A DNA stretch of 25,930 bases from Nitrososphaerota archaeon (GTDB lineage Archaea; Thermoproteota; Nitrososphaeria; Nitrososphaerales; Nitrosopumilaceae). Location: contig JAUWQG010000002.1 of NCBI GenBank assembly GCA_030611185.1, positions 1 to 25,930 of the forward strand, written 5' to 3'. Shown piece after piece: positions 7,005-14,929 of this stretch. Made by a program: the position numbers and the translations under genes. The notes beneath the pieces were generated by a model that made no database searches, had not been told where the DNA came from, and worked only from the letters and a program-made list of their open reading frames with translations. The number at the start of each line of letters is the position of its first letter. The first letter of the stretch is position 1.

Positions 7005-7844
7005 ATGATTCAAGAAATGGCTAAAAATTTGGTCAAACTAAAACAAGAATTTTCAAGGACGTATAAGGGAAATAGTCACATTCAGGAAGTCATACCACTC
7101 TCAAAGTCAAATAATTTTCCTTTAGACGATAAACATTTAGAGATGCTTCACAGTTTTGCCGAAAAAAATCCAATTTACTATAATTCATTTGAACAAAATA
7201 TTGACAACATTTCTTGTAGAGTTTATGAAGGTGACATTAACGAATATTGGTTAAACAGCATTAGTAATGGGGCCAGTTACCAGCCCTTTTATCCAACATG
7301 GATACTTTCTGCATACATTATTTCCCTAATGGCAAAAAATCTTGACTTTAAAGAAGTTCTAGATATTGGTTCAGGAGATGGGCGCATCGCTTATTGTGCA
7401 AAAATATTAGATTTAGAAACATATTCAATTGAAGTCGATGAATCACTTGTAGATTTACAAAAAGTAATTACCTTTTCAACGAAAATAGATTTTAATCCAA
7501 AATGTGCCGATGCAGTAGAATTTGATTATTCAGATTTAGAGTTAGAGCATCCAGTATTTTTTATTGGTGGTCTAGCTCAAATGGGCGGAGATATTTTGGC
7601 CAGTAGTATTATTGACAAACTAAATACAATTCCAGATCTTAAAAAAAATATTGGCATGACATTTGCTGGAACTTATTCTAAAAAATATTTTCCAGGTACA
7701 ATGGCTGAGAGTATGTCAGAAGGAGGATGGAAATCAATTATTGAAAAAAATAATTTAAAAGTAATTCAAACAATTACTCTTCCCACTGTATGGACATTTG
7801 ATCAACCCATAGATACCCCATACATTTTTACAAAATTTAATTAA
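7005..7844 (+). CDS. SAM-dependent methyltransferase-like protein, specificity unknown
   Basis: 279 aa. A class I Rossmann methyltransferase motif I is clear: VLDIGSGDGRIAYCAK (about 118-133), followed by an acidic residue in the right place in YSIEVDESLVDLQ for ribose binding. Downstream, the usual D/NPPY-like catalytic strand is replaced by PVFFIGGLAQMGGD (about 184-197), so the catalytic chemistry is not obvious. The roughly 110-residue N-terminal region has no recognisable domain (SYQPFYPTWILSAYI just precedes motif I). The start is ATG at 7005 with GTTTATCA about 27-34 nt upstream; ATG at 7017 is an alternative. It could be a protein or small-molecule methyltransferase, or a degenerate SAM binder. 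Confidence 0.8.
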   Translation: MIQEMAKNLVKLKQEFSRTYKGNSHIQEVIPLSKSNNFPLDDKHLEMLHSFAEKNPIYYNSFEQNIDNISCRVYEGDINEYWLNSISNGASYQPFYPTWILSAYIISLMAKNLDFKEVLDIGSGDGRIAYCAKILDLETYSIEVDESLVDLQKVITFSTKIDFNPKCADAVEFDYSDLELEHPVFFIGGLAQMGGDILASSIIDKLNTIPDLKKNIGMTFAGTYSKKYFPGTMAESMSEGGWKSIIEKNNLKVIQTITLPTVWTFDQPIDTPYIFTKFN

Positions 7845-7866
7845 ATTATTTTAAAAAATAATTTAA
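7841..7866. terminator. AT-only inverted repeat between convergent genes
   Basis: A perfect inverted repeat with 12-bp arms and a 2-bp centre, made only of A and T, spans the stop codon of the methyltransferase-like gene and lies 18 bp beyond the radA stop. Its position between convergent genes fits a transcription end region, with T-runs on both strands. Archaeal termination mainly uses T-runs, so the hairpin itself may be incidental. Confidence 0.35.
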
Positions 7867-7884
7867 TGAGGAGAGAAAAAGTAT

Positions 7885-9096
7885 CTATTCGTCTGTTGGG
7901 GTTGAATCGCTAAACTCTTCATCAAGTGCTTCTGAGAGTTCCAATACCTCTGGCGTCTCAACTGTTGGCACTTCCTGATCTTCAATTTCCGTTATTTCAG
8001 GTGTTTCAACGGTGGTTAATTCATTTCCTTCAGCGTTTGCTATCTCAGGTATCTCAACTTTCTCTTTAGATACATCCTTTTTTGTTGTCTTTTTAGTATC
8101 TTTTTTAGCAGCAGACTTTTTTGTTTTCTTTTCTGCTTCTTCTGGATCCATCACTCCTGCTTCACCTAAAGCAAAAATTACTTCTTCTTCTGGATGATGA
8201 GGGCTATCTACCATTCGTGCAATTCTCTTTTTACCAGATTTCTTAAAGTAGATTCTATAGGTACTTGTGTGTGCAACTACGTTACCACCAATTGGACGAA
8301 TTGGATCTCCAAAGAATACATCAGGAGATGCCATAACTTGATTTGTTGCAAGTGCAGCACAATTGTAAGTTTCTGCAATTCTAGATAATAGATGAACAAA
8401 ATGATTTAGTTTTTGTTGTCTGTTTGATAGTGTTCCTCTTCCCAAATATTCAGCACGGAACAATCCAACTGCAGAATCTACAATAATTAATTTGATATTG
8501 TGTTCTTCAATTAGAGGGCCCACTTCTTCAAGGATTAATGTTTGATGTGCACTGTTGTATGCACGTGCAACAATGATATTATCAAGAACTTTTTGTGGAT
8601 CCATACCATTTGCATTTGCAATGGATACAATTCTTTCAGGTCGGAAAGTATTTTCAGTATCAATGTATATGGCTCCACCATCTAACCCACCTTCTTCTTT
8701 TGATTTTTGAACTTGAACACACATTGTAAGACACAATTGTGTCTTTCCACATCCAAATTCACCATAAACTTCAGTGAGTGCTTGTGTCTCAATGCCACCA
8801 TCAAATAATGTATCTAAACAATTAGTACCAGTTGTAATTTTGCCAATATCTTGTCTTCGCTTATAGATTTCACTAGCACTTACAAAATCTCTGGAAATTA
8901 ATCCACCCTCAACTAAATGTTCGCGTGCTTTGTTGACAATGTTTTCTGCAGTATCTTTTGCCATTCCAGTTATTTCTGAAATTTCTACAGGACCTCTAAC
9001 AATGAGATCCATTATATTGTGAACACCTGCATCGCTTAATTTTTTTGTGGAGACAGGTCCTACACCAGGTAAACTATCTAATCTTAAATCTTCCAT
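7885..9096 (-). CDS. radA: DNA repair and recombination protein RadA
   Basis: 403 aa recombinase of the RecA/Rad51 family that forms filaments on single-stranded DNA and drives strand exchange. Seen: an N-terminal HhH domain (LPGVGPVSTKKLSDAG, about 9-24), the FVSA polymerisation motif (71-74), Walker A GEFGCGKT (112-119), Walker B LIIVDS (203-208), and the L2 region ATNQVMASPDVFFGDPIRPIGGN. The catalytic core ends near residue 317. It is followed by about 86 extra residues: a Lys-rich stretch (322-346) and then an acidic tail with a repeated TVETPE motif. Most archaeal RadA proteins stop soon after the core. The ATG at 9096 lies inside a palindrome and 24-30 nt after a TATA box. Confidence 0.97.
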   Translation of the reverse strand: MEDLRLDSLPGVGPVSTKKLSDAGVHNIMDLIVRGPVEISEITGMAKDTAENIVNKAREHLVEGGLISRDFVSASEIYKRRQDIGKITTGTNCLDTLFDGGIETQALTEVYGEFGCGKTQLCLTMCVQVQKSKEEGGLDGGAIYIDTENTFRPERIVSIANANGMDPQKVLDNIIVARAYNSAHQTLILEEVGPLIEEHNIKLIIVDSAVGLFRAEYLGRGTLSNRQQKLNHFVHLLSRIAETYNCAALATNQVMASPDVFFGDPIRPIGGNVVAHTSTYRIYFKKSGKKRIARMVDSPHHPEEEVIFALGEAGVMDPEEAEKKTKKSAAKKDTKKTTKKDVSKEKVEIPEIANAEGNELTTVETPEITEIEDQEVPTVETPEVLELSEALDEEFSDSTPTDE

Positions 9097-9112
9097 ACGG
9101 TATAGTACCGTA
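9096..9112. promoter_or_regulatory. 17-bp palindrome over the radA start, candidate operator
   Basis: TACGGTA-TAG-TACCGTA: two perfect 7-bp arms around a 3-bp centre. It lies between the radA TATA box (9120-9126) and the first base of the start codon, exactly where a bound repressor would block initiation. The adjacent sequence repeats the GTACC core once more (9110-9114 region). This is read directly from the sequence; regulation is inference. Confidence 0.55.
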
Positions 9113-9119
9113 CCAGTAC

Positions 9120-9126
9120 TTTATAA
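9120..9126 (-). promoter_or_regulatory. TATA box of radA
   Basis: TTATAAA on the minus strand, 24-30 nt before the radA ATG at 9096, the classic distance for leaderless archaeal transcription. It is one of the best TATA matches in the window. Confidence 0.65.
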
Positions 9127-9181
9127 GCTTGCTGTTTTAGTAAATGTTCGTAGTTGTATGGTTTAAACTAGTGAAGTAGGT

Positions 9182-9364
9182 TTATCGTCTCTTTCTTCTT
9201 TGGCCTGGTTTATTTTGTCCAGGAAATCTTCCCAAGACAAATCTTTTGTTAAAATTACTCTTGTTTCTAAGACTGGAATTTGTGCCAGTGATCTTTCGCC
9301 CTTCTACTTTGGGGGTTTGACCTCTAACCTTGCCTGCCTTTGTAAGTGAACCGTGAGTTGCCAT
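9182..9364 (-). CDS. rps30e: 30S ribosomal protein S30e
   Basis: 60 aa, very basic. The segment THGSLTKAGKVRGQTPKVE (residues 3-21) is the conserved S30e (FAU-type) signature, followed by KSNFNKRFVLGRFPGQNK and a terminal Arg/Lys cluster (QRRKRR). It is a small-subunit protein of archaea and eukaryotes near the A-site decoding region. ATG at 9364; A/T-rich TATA-like elements lie upstream at about 9375-9392. It sits 39 nt downstream of the radical SAM gene on the same strand. Confidence 0.95.
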   Translation of the reverse strand: MATHGSLTKAGKVRGQTPKVEGRKITGTNSSLRNKSNFNKRFVLGRFPGQNKPGQRRKRR

Positions 9365-9403
9365 GATTAAACCTGTTATTTATGGAATTTATGTATTTGG
9401 AAA

Positions 9404-11137
9404 TTACCAGTATTGTGCTTTGACCTTATCTAAGACTAATTCATGTTCTTTACTTTTTCTTCTAGCATACTTTTCCATTGCGCCTAGCGGAACACCGCCA
9501 AGGGTTCTTGCTAATGCGTTAAAGAAGTATCTTTGAGGACCTTTAGAACCTGTTTTTGTCATGAATTTTTGAATGCCATATTTGAAATTGTGTTGCCAAG
9601 TTTTGTATAAAACACCCAATTGTGCAGGAGTCATTTCGTTTCCAATGTTGAAGAATTCGGATTGTTCTAGTAAGCCTATTGGAACAAATGTCAAAGCAGT
9701 AGTAGTAAACATTGAATCAGGTTGTTCATGTTCTAACTCGCTTATCAGACGAATTGTTTCCCAGGAATCTTCCGGAGTTTCGTCATTATCTAAACCCATA
9801 ATTAATGTAAAAGCAGGAATCCAATAATCCTTATTTAATGTCTTGACACCTTCTTTTACTACCCAGTGCCATTCTTCAGGTTGGTAAGGGGCGAGTTTTC
9901 TGTCGGCATATTTTTCGATCAATCTCAAGCTACCTGTTTCCAACCCAGCTTGTACTCCTGTCATGTTATCTGGACCCGATTTTATAATTTTAGACAGATT
10001 TGGAATTAGTCTTTCATCCGCAATAGCACCTGCAAGGGTACCGTGTGTTGGATTAGTATGCTTCACTCCTGTTGCCATGATAGCCGTAAAGAGTTCCTCC
10101 AAGGCCTCACGGTTTGGCTCCCTTCCTTTTGAAGTTCTAGGATCCAGTCCATAAACAAAGATGTCATCGCTGTGTATCCATGCTGATGTAGAGCCACCTT
10201 TTTTCATATTTACTTCTATTTCTTTTACAACTTTTTCTGGAGGATAGTATCGCAATGATCTTAAAGTTACATCACAGAATTTACAACCTCTACCACATCC
10301 TCGCATTACCTCAACCATTCCATGCATGCTAGGTTCTATGATGTCTGGAATTTCCTCTAGTTCAGGTCTGTCCCAAAAATTAACAAATCGTCCATGAATC
10401 TTTTTGCCGTTTCTTTCAAATTCTTTTATGTTTACCTTGAAATCACTTCGTTTTCTGAAGGGATCCATGTTTTCAAAATCACCGTTAATCAAATAGTTGA
10501 AGAATCTACCAGCATGTCCATCTATTTCTGGGGCAATGCCTCCCAATTCTCCTTCCAAAATAGCATAAATTCCAAACTCTTCGATTTTTTCAGGGTCGTA
10601 ATTATATTGCCAAGTTCCAGATGCCCCGGAAATTACTTTAGCTTTACTTCCTGTTTTTTCTTTAGCAGCTTTAATTCTATGATGTAATTCTGTGTTGTAT
10701 AATTCATCATAGGAAATTTGCTTTCTACCATAAGTAAAAGTCATAGTTACAGGACCCATTCCAAGTGGATCCATCTCATATGTCCCAACTACCTCAGTGT
10801 CAGGACCAATGAATTGTTCAATATGATCTGGGTGAGCTACGACGACCTCATCTCTACGAAAACCATCTCTTAGTAAACCTGCTTCGAGTTTTCTTAATCC
10901 ATAAGGAGCAAAGTTGGCAACACCATTTGTGTGAGGAATGTAATTACAGATAAAATCAAAGAGAATTTTTGGAGTAACTTGATTTTTTAGAATTTTGTAC
11001 CAAAAGCTGTTTTTATCCCTATTAGGATCTATTGCTGGAGCACACCCGAAAAAAGTAGCCAAAGACAAACCACGGTATGGTGACATTAGTGTTCGATCAG
11101 CTGTTAAAACAATTTTTGGAGTACCCATACCCTTCAC
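9404..11137 (-). CDS. large radical SAM protein (archaeal MJ1487-like group, COG1032 type)
   Basis: 577 aa. The radical SAM cluster-binding motif is CGRGCKFC (Cys 281, 285, 288) within EVMRGCGRGCKFCDVTLRSLRYY. Before it lies a roughly 200-residue domain with VLTADRTLMSPYRG (10-23) and VVVAHPDHIEQFIGPDTEVVGTYEMDPLG, which resembles the N-terminal domain of B12-binding radical SAM enzymes. I do not see the DxHxxG cobalamin motif. Later blocks (SAWIHSDDIFVYG, GVQAGLETGS, TLIMGLDNDETPEDSW) fit the TIM-barrel part. From memory, homologues occur widely in archaea without assigned function. The frame begins with GTG at 11137; ATG at 11128 is an alternative. TATA-like GGTTTAAAATAAAT lies at 11166-11153. 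It is downstream of pyrK. Confidence 0.85.
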   Translation of the reverse strand: MKGMGTPKIVLTADRTLMSPYRGLSLATFFGCAPAIDPNRDKNSFWYKILKNQVTPKILFDFICNYIPHTNGVANFAPYGLRKLEAGLLRDGFRRDEVVVAHPDHIEQFIGPDTEVVGTYEMDPLGMGPVTMTFTYGRKQISYDELYNTELHHRIKAAKEKTGSKAKVISGASGTWQYNYDPEKIEEFGIYAILEGELGGIAPEIDGHAGRFFNYLINGDFENMDPFRKRSDFKVNIKEFERNGKKIHGRFVNFWDRPELEEIPDIIEPSMHGMVEVMRGCGRGCKFCDVTLRSLRYYPPEKVVKEIEVNMKKGGSTSAWIHSDDIFVYGLDPRTSKGREPNREALEELFTAIMATGVKHTNPTHGTLAGAIADERLIPNLSKIIKSGPDNMTGVQAGLETGSLRLIEKYADRKLAPYQPEEWHWVVKEGVKTLNKDYWIPAFTLIMGLDNDETPEDSWETIRLISELEHEQPDSMFTTTALTFVPIGLLEQSEFFNIGNEMTPAQLGVLYKTWQHNFKYGIQKFMTKTGSKGPQRYFFNALARTLGGVPLGAMEKYARRKSKEHELVLDKVKAQYW

Positions 11138-11179
11138 GGCAATAATTTCGTGATTTATTTTAAACCTTGCTGGTCAAAT

Positions 11180-11992
11180 CTAATAATTTTCTAAAATTCC
11201 AGCCTTATTTCTGTAAAAATAACCAAATTCTTTGTTAGATAAAAGATGATCTCCATCAAAAATTGTTCCATCTTTACAAACTAAATCTTCACCCACACAA
11301 CAGCTTCCACAAATTCCCACGCCACATTTCATCATACGCTCAAGACTGGCTTGCACAAACAAACCCTTTGAATGTGCAAGTTGAACTGTCTTGAACATCA
11401 TTTTTTCGGGACCACAAGTATACACACCATCAAATTTACTTTGGTTGACTAATTTTTCTACCATTTCAGTAACAAAACCTTTTTCACCATAGGATCCATC
11501 ATCAGTGGTTACAATTACCCTGTGAGGATTGTTTTTCAACAAGTTGTTTGCCAAGTATTCAAAAAAGACTTCGTCTTTTGTTTTTGCCCCAATTAGGAGA
11601 GTTACATCATCATTTGGTTTCACAAAAGTCAGCAGCCTCATCATAGGAACAAGACCTGTTCCGCCACCGACAAGCAAAAGTTTTCCTTGTTTTAAATCAA
11701 AAGAGTTGCCATAAGGACCTCTAATTCCAAGTTGTTGTCCTTCCTTTAGATTAAACAGTCCAGTTGATGCAGGTCCATGTTTTCTAACTGTAAAGGCTGC
11801 CTTTCCTGCTTCTTGAGATATCATTACACTCATAGGTAATTCATTGATCCCAGGAATCCAGACCATAGCAAATTGTCCAGGTAGAACATTTGACATTAAT
11901 TCATCAGAGAACACTAAAGTTCTAACTGTTGGAGTTTCATCAATTACTTTCTCAATTTTACAAATCGTTGTATGATTATGATTTCTTTGCAA
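11180..11992 (-). CDS. pyrK: dihydroorotate dehydrogenase electron-transfer subunit PyrK
   Basis: 270 aa. It passes electrons from the PyrD FMN to NAD through FAD and a [2Fe-2S] cluster. Seen: a ferredoxin-reductase-like FAD domain (PGQFAMVWIPGINELPMSV, about 39-57), the nucleotide-binding LLVGGGTGLVPMMRLL (about 105-120), TTDDGSYGEKGFVTE, CGPEKMM, and the C-terminal cluster site KCGVGICGSCCVGEDLVC (about 222-239). It overlaps the 3' end of pyrD by 17 bp, so the two subunits are translated together. Confidence 0.94.
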   Translation of the reverse strand: MQRNHNHTTICKIEKVIDETPTVRTLVFSDELMSNVLPGQFAMVWIPGINELPMSVMISQEAGKAAFTVRKHGPASTGLFNLKEGQQLGIRGPYGNSFDLKQGKLLLVGGGTGLVPMMRLLTFVKPNDDVTLLIGAKTKDEVFFEYLANNLLKNNPHRVIVTTDDGSYGEKGFVTEMVEKLVNQSKFDGVYTCGPEKMMFKTVQLAHSKGLFVQASLERMMKCGVGICGSCCVGEDLVCKDGTIFDGDHLLSNKEFGYFYRNKAGILENY

Positions 11993-12887
11993 GTCCTACC
12001 ATCTCCTCAATTCTTGAAATTCCTTTTTTTTCCATGTATTGTAGTATTCCGTTATTGATTTCGTTGAAAACATCAACCCATCTATCTCCCACTGCACTAC
12101 CAATTTGAATAGCCGATGCACCTGCAAGGAGAAATTCAACTGCATCTTCCCAAGTAGATATGCCACCACATCCAATAATAGGAATATTATATTTTGATGA
12201 AATTTCATAAACACAACGAAGGGCAATTGGTTTGATAGGAGTTCCAGAAAGTCCCCCAAATTTGTTACTTAGAATAGGTTTTTGAGTATTAACATCGACT
12301 GCCATTGCTCTAACTGTATTAATTGCAGTTATTGCATCAATCCCAGAATCAATGGCAATACCCACTGTATCTAAATAGTTTGTAGTACCCAACCCAACCT
12401 TTGCAATTACTGGAACATTTGTAGATTTTTTTACAATGCTAACTATTTTTTTAACTAATTCTGGATCATCTCCAACTTCTAAACCCACTTTAGCAACATG
12501 GGGACATGACAGGTTTAATTCATAACCAGCAACATTACATTTGGTAAATTCATTTACCATAAATTCAAAATCTTCCGGGATTGAACCAACTAGACTTACA
12601 ATTATTGGAACATCTTTGTTATTCTCTATCATTTTTGCAAAATTTGGCGCTCCAGGATTTGAAAGGCCAACGGCGTTTATCCATCCACCTCCACCCACAC
12701 TGAAAATAGTTGGATTTGAGTATCCCTCCCAAGGCTCTTTGCTTAGAGACTTTGTAACCACCGCTCCTGCACCAGAACGATAAATTCTGTTAAAAACATC
12801 TAAAGAAATTCCCAAAATTCCAGATGCAAGCATTACTGGACGTTCTAGGTGAATTTGACCCACTGAAGTAATTAAACTGGTTTCCAC
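11976..12887 (-). CDS. pyrD: dihydroorotate dehydrogenase B, catalytic subunit PyrD
   Basis: 303 aa, class 1B type. It oxidises dihydroorotate to orotate in pyrimidine synthesis. Seen: PVMLASGILG (about 17-26), AVVTKSLSKEPWEGYSNP (about 41-58), NAVGLSNPG, the catalytic-loop region ELNLSCPHV (about 122-130) containing the Cys base of class 1B enzymes, PVIAKVGLG, NTVRAMAVD and the phosphate-binding GCGGIST plus GASAIQIGSAV. The start is GTG at 12887. A TATA-like element lies 23-33 nt upstream, so the mRNA is likely leaderless. pyrK follows with overlap. Confidence 0.95.
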   Translation of the reverse strand: METSLITSVGQIHLERPVMLASGILGISLDVFNRIYRSGAGAVVTKSLSKEPWEGYSNPTIFSVGGGGWINAVGLSNPGAPNFAKMIENNKDVPIIVSLVGSIPEDFEFMVNEFTKCNVAGYELNLSCPHVAKVGLEVGDDPELVKKIVSIVKKSTNVPVIAKVGLGTTNYLDTVGIAIDSGIDAITAINTVRAMAVDVNTQKPILSNKFGGLSGTPIKPIALRCVYEISSKYNIPIIGCGGISTWEDAVEFLLAGASAIQIGSAVGDRWVDVFNEINNGILQYMEKKGISRIEEMVGLAKKS

Positions 12888-12908
12888 TTTGAATCATATC
12901 TGTTGATT

Positions 12909-12921
12909 CGAATATAATAGT
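12909..12921. promoter_or_regulatory. candidate shared TATA region of pyrD and nop5
   Basis: CGAATATAATAGT reads as a TATA element on both strands. On the minus strand it lies 23-33 nt before the pyrD GTG at 12887. On the plus strand it lies about 40-50 nt before nop5, leaving a short leader that carries an AAAGGAG ribosome binding site at 12951-12957. Confidence 0.45.
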
Positions 12922-12960
12922 TGAGTCAGATCTTAGCTGTTACCTTTTTTAAAGGAGACT

Positions 12961-14268
12961 TTGAATCAACTAGTCATGTATTCTGTAATTTTAACAGAGT
13001 TTGGAATCTCCGTTTTCAATGAAGAGAAACTTGAAAAAGCATTTCCATTTTCAGACCCAGTAAAGGATTATCTTTCGGTGAAAAATAAAGAAACCAAATT
13101 ATACGATTTAGTTAATTATCTGAGTTCACTTCAGCGAGGAGTTTCAACAAATGACTCATCTTTAGTTAATGTTCTAAAAAAAAATTCCATTGATGCACAG
13201 ATAATGGAAGAGGAGGAATTAGATAAAATTCAAACCTCCAAACCACAAATTATTGTAGATTCAGGATTTGCTGAAAACATACCAGAAGTTCTCAATAAAT
13301 TAAGAGAGTTTGCCATAGGTTTATCCTCCTCAAAAGTTACCAAAATATCAGAAAGTCCAGATCTACATATCATTCAAGCAATTAATTCACTTGATGAAAT
13401 TGATAAAATTGCAAATGCCCTTAGCTCAAGATTAAGGGAATGGTACGGATTACATTTCCCAGAATTAGAAAATGTGATTGATAGTATTAACGGATATGCA
13501 CAGATTGTTCTTGCAGGAAAACGTGAATCTTTAACAAAAAAAATTTTTGAGGACGCAGGATTTCCTGATTCTAAAGTAGAAATGTTATCTTTGGTGGCAT
13601 CAAAAAGTAGGGGCGGAGATATTTCGGAGGAAAATTTAGAGATTGTTCAATCTATGGCCAAACAAATGCTAGATCTTCATGAACTCAGAAAAAATCTAGA
13701 AGAACATGTAGAGTCAGAGATGGATATTGTAGCGCCAAATATTTCAGCAATACTTGGAACAGCAGTAGGTGCAAGAATTCTTGGAAGAGCAGGTAGTTTA
13801 ACAAAACTTGCATCAATGCCTGCAAGTACTGTTCAGGTAATCGGAGCAGAAAAAGCATTGTTTAGAGCATTAAAAACCGGAGCTCAACCACCAAAACACG
13901 GATTATTATTTCAACATACACTGGTGCATGCAGCACCTAGATGGCAAAGAGGGAAAATTGCAAGAGCAATTGCAGCCAAAGCGGTGATAGCAGCGAGAGT
14001 GGATGTTTACGGAGAAGGCATTAATGAAACTCTTCTTGAAAAACTTAATGTTAGAGTAAAAGAAATTGGTAAAAAATATGAAACTGCTCCAGAAAGAGAA
14101 CCAAGAAGATATGATTCTCCTAGGCAAGATAGAGGAGATTTCGATAGAAGAAGTGGAGGATTCTCTAGAAGTAATAGAGATTCTTCAAGAAACGAAAATA
14201 AATCTCGCAGAGAAGGTAGTTCAAAACAAAATAAGAATAAAAAGAGAAAAAAGCTTGGAAGAAGGTAG
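12961..14268 (+). CDS. nop5: Nop5 (Nop56/58-type) C/D box RNP core protein
   Basis: 435 aa. It scaffolds C/D box sRNPs that guide 2'-O-methylation, binding fibrillarin through its N-terminal domain and L7Ae-RNA through the Nop domain. Seen: a coiled-coil/NOSIC region (about 133-255, including SRLREWYGLHFPELENVI) and the Nop signature GAEKALFRALKTGAQPPKHG (about 295-314) continuing through LLFQHTLVHAAPRWQRGKIARA. The last 60 residues form an Arg/Lys/Ser/Asp-rich low-complexity tail. The TTG start is favoured by AAAGGAG at 12951-12957; ATG at 12976 (MYSVIL) is the alternative and would suit a longer leader. The 3' end overlaps the fibrillarin gene. Confidence 0.95.
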   Translation: MNQLVMYSVILTEFGISVFNEEKLEKAFPFSDPVKDYLSVKNKETKLYDLVNYLSSLQRGVSTNDSSLVNVLKKNSIDAQIMEEEELDKIQTSKPQIIVDSGFAENIPEVLNKLREFAIGLSSSKVTKISESPDLHIIQAINSLDEIDKIANALSSRLREWYGLHFPELENVIDSINGYAQIVLAGKRESLTKKIFEDAGFPDSKVEMLSLVASKSRGGDISEENLEIVQSMAKQMLDLHELRKNLEEHVESEMDIVAPNISAILGTAVGARILGRAGSLTKLASMPASTVQVIGAEKALFRALKTGAQPPKHGLLFQHTLVHAAPRWQRGKIARAIAAKAVIAARVDVYGEGINETLLEKLNVRVKEIGKKYETAPEREPRRYDSPRQDRGDFDRRSGGFSRSNRDSSRNENKSRREGSSKQNKNKKRKKLGRR

Positions 14269-14929
14269 CCAAGAATTTTTCTGGATAAAATCAGAAGGAC
14301 AGAGTAAGTTAGCCACTGAAAATTTAGTAAAAGGAAATCAAGTTTACAAAGAAAAATTAATTACAAAAAAAGGAATAGAATACAGGCTTTGGGAACCATT
14401 TCGAAGTAAATTGGCTGCATCAATTATGAATGGGCTAGACATTTTCCCGTTTCAAAACAAATCTACAGTATTGTATCTTGGTGTATCTACAGGAACCACT
14501 ATCAGTCACATTTCAGATATCGTCGGACCAAGTGGGATTATTTTTGGTGTTGAGCACTCGAGTAGAGTGGCAAGAGATTTTTTGGACAGAGTAGCAACAT
14601 ACAGAAAAAATATTATCCCAATTTTACAGGATGCAAGAAAACCTAAAGAGTATTTTTCTGTTTTCGGTAAAGTGGACATTGCATATGTAGATATTGCACA
14701 ACCGGATCAAACTGAAATCGCAATTACAAACTGCAAAATGTATCTTAAAAAAAAGGGTTACTTATTTTTGGTAATTAAGACTAGAAGTATAGATGTGACA
14801 AAACATCCAAAACAAATCATTAAAGAAGAAATACAGAAATTAAAAGAAAATTTTGAGATTTTACAATCAATTGATCTTCATCCATACGATAAGGATCATG
14901 CTATTGTAATTGCTAAATTTCAAGGATAG
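14255..14929 (+). CDS. flpA: fibrillarin-like rRNA/tRNA 2'-O-methyltransferase FlpA
   Basis: About 224 aa from the TTG at 14255. The frame stays open back to 14066, but that part is a shadow of the nop5 tail, and 224 aa is the normal archaeal fibrillarin length. Seen: YRLWEPFRSKLAASIMNG (about 39-56), SAM motif VLYLGVSTGTTISHISDIVG (about 70-89), the acidic ribose site GVEHSSRVARD, and the catalytic-tetrad region VDIAYVDIAQPDQTEI and VIKTRSIDVT. It is the methyltransferase of the C/D box RNP, translated with its partner Nop5 through a 14-bp overlap. The 3' end overlaps rnhB by 10 bp (convergent). Confidence 0.95.
   Translation: MEEGSQEFFWIKSEGQSKLATENLVKGNQVYKEKLITKKGIEYRLWEPFRSKLAASIMNGLDIFPFQNKSTVLYLGVSTGTTISHISDIVGPSGIIFGVEHSSRVARDFLDRVATYRKNIIPILQDARKPKEYFSVFGKVDIAYVDIAQPDQTEIAITNCKMYLKKKGYLFLVIKTRSIDVTKHPKQIIKEEIQKLKENFEILQSIDLHPYDKDHAIVIAKFQG

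Noticed and set aside
11996..12259. 87-codon frame inside pyrD on the same strand
   Set aside because: It lies wholly within the well-supported PyrD reading frame and has no recognisable pattern of its own.
14066..14254. N-terminal extension of the fibrillarin frame
   Set aside because: This part overlaps the nop5 low-complexity tail. The conserved fibrillarin sequence begins after the TTG at 14255, giving the normal family length.
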